A stretch of 64,000 bases of DNA, from positions 1,087,394 through 1,151,393 of the forward strand of contig JAHLEH010000001.1 in assembly GCA_018883545.1 (NCBI GenBank). Direction: 5' to 3'. This document shows, piece by piece, positions 63,481 to 64,000 of the stretch. Every line of letters begins with the position of its first letter. The stretch's first letter is position 1. A program made the translations under genes and the position numbers. The DNA is from Marixanthotalea marina (GTDB lineage: Bacteria > Bacteroidota > Bacteroidia > Flavobacteriales > Flavobacteriaceae). The notes beneath the pieces were generated by a model that saw only the letters and a program-made list of their open reading frames with translations, was not told the origin of the DNA and made no database searches.

Positions 63481-63564
63481 TGCGTTACCCCATTTATACG
63501 GGGTCGGGCTATACATTCTATCTTTTGCCTTTGGCAAAAGGATGCCATTTCTATCCCTAACGCA
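63481..63564. repeat. Structured 84-nt element bounded by TGCGTTA/TAACGCA
   Basis: The ends are a perfect 7-base inverted repeat. Inside are hairpins ACCCC/GGGGT (63487-63504) and CTTTTGCC/GGCAAAAG with a TTT loop (63522-63540), so the whole can fold as a branched structure. I recall similar sequences (GGGTCGGGCTAT ... TCCCTAACGCA) in many places in Bacteroidota genomes, which I cannot check here. An apparent 165-codon frame across it is not a gene. Its function is unknown. Loci are near thrS and the rRNA promoters. Confidence 0.6.
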
Positions 63565-63679
63565 TCCAATAAACTTGTTTTTAGAATCCCCACCAGTATT
63601 TTTTTGTTTTGTAATCGCTTGTGGATTAGGCGTTTTTAAGGTTGGTAAAAAAACTTCGAAAAATATTTTAAAAAAGCCA

Positions 63680-63709
63680 TTGCGGAAGTGTAAAAAGGTG
63701 GTATGTTTG
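63680..63709 (+). promoter_or_regulatory. Upstream tandem promoter (P1) of the probable rRNA operon
   Basis: TTG, 19 bases, then TATGTTTG followed by CACCCGC. An A/T-rich stretch just upstream could act as an UP-like element. Confidence 0.7.
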
Positions 63710-63813
63710 CACCCGCAAAACGGGCAAGGTCCTGTTTTCGGAAGTTCCTTATCATGTTTTTCCTTGTTTTCCAGGGGCTTGAAAAAAAGTTCAAAAAAAA
63801 GTTGGAAAAAGTT

Positions 63814-63844
63814 TTGACGGAGACGGAAAAGGGTTTTATATTTG
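63814..63844 (+). promoter_or_regulatory. Downstream tandem promoter (P2) of the probable rRNA operon
   Basis: TTG, 20 bases, then TATATTTG followed by CACCCGC, the same downstream bases as P1, 135 bases away. A long A-rich tract (from 63781) precedes it, as expected for a strong rRNA promoter. Confidence 0.75.
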
Positions 63845-64000
63845 CACCCGCTTAACGAGGAAACGAGTTGGGTAGAGAAGATATAAAAGTTCATAGACAT
63901 ATTGGATTGACAGCGTAAGGCGGTAACTGGAAACGGTTGCTGTCGACAAGAGAATAGACCATTTTGAGTACCGGAAGATTTCGGTCGTTGTTAATGATAT
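63845..64000 (+). other. Probable rRNA operon leader (5' of 16S), runs off the window
   Basis: The sequence GACATATTGGATTGACAGC (63896 on) matches my memory of the leader that precedes 16S rRNA in flavobacteria. It folds into a hairpin GACAGC/GCTGTC with an inner AACTG-GAAA-CGGTT stem-loop (63909-63944) and a second hairpin ACCG/CGGT (63970-63985). No 16S sequence is present in the window, so the assignment rests on the leader and promoters alone. Confidence 0.7.

Noticed and set aside
63403..63900. 165-codon minus-strand frame next to thrS
   Set aside because: It runs through the structured repeat and both rRNA promoters, is rich in Phe/Lys from A/T tracts and has no domain. I treat it as chance.

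Overview
The window comes from the chromosome of a low-GC Bacteroidota, most likely a Flavobacteriaceae member. The evidence is a SusC/SusD pair with hybrid two-component regulators, promoter boxes of the TAnnTTTG type with a TTG box about 19-20 nt upstream, scarce Shine-Dalgarno sequences, the thrS-infC-rpmI-rplT order with flavobacterial-style proteins, and a right edge that reads like the leader of a flavobacterial rRNA operon. I cannot name the species.

Positions 1-44740 form one large polysaccharide utilization locus aimed at a heavily decorated, esterified xylan (glucurono-arabinoxylan type, inference). On the plus strand come the 3' part of a hybrid two-component system (HTCS), susC, susD, a second full-length paralogous HTCS and two secreted CE1-like esterases. 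Facing them on the minus strand is a long run of secreted enzymes. In transcription order they are GH95, GH127/146, GH51, GH43, GH43, a GH3 remnant, GH43-CBM6, GH97, GH97, GH43, GH29, terminator, GH67, a CE6/SASA esterase, a BD-FAE-type esterase, five CE1-like esterases, terminator, and a two-headed CE1-like esterase. The SusCD pair would import oligosaccharides, the HTCSs would sense them in the periplasm, the esterases would remove feruloyl or acetyl groups, GH67 would remove (methyl)glucuronic acid, GH51/GH43/GH127 would remove arabinose and xylose, and GH95/GH29/GH97 would remove rarer galactose or fucose caps. No endo-xylanase is visible, so the backbone-cutting enzymes must lie left of the window, elsewhere, or in another organism.

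Positions 44880-57530 are ordinary core genome: tRNA-Lys, shikimate kinase, a PyrR-like phosphoribosyltransferase, an S4 RNA-binding protein, an FKBP-type lipoprotein, an outer-membrane barrel, tgt-lptG-eamA, accA, dnaB, a conserved exported protein, a small lipoprotein, YjbQ and a Cof-type HAD phosphatase.

Positions 57600-60130 hold a small two-gene block bounded by two nearly identical hairpin terminators: a surface-type lipoprotein with a possible internal thioester domain, and a divergent AT-rich ATP-grasp ligase preceded by a tiny overlapping ORF. Positions 60172-63387 are the thrS-infC-rpmI-rplT operon, in which infC has no ATG/GTG start. From 63411 to the end there is a divergent control region: the thrS promoter, a structured 84-nt element, two tandem strong promoters and a structured leader that probably runs into 16S rRNA just outside the window.
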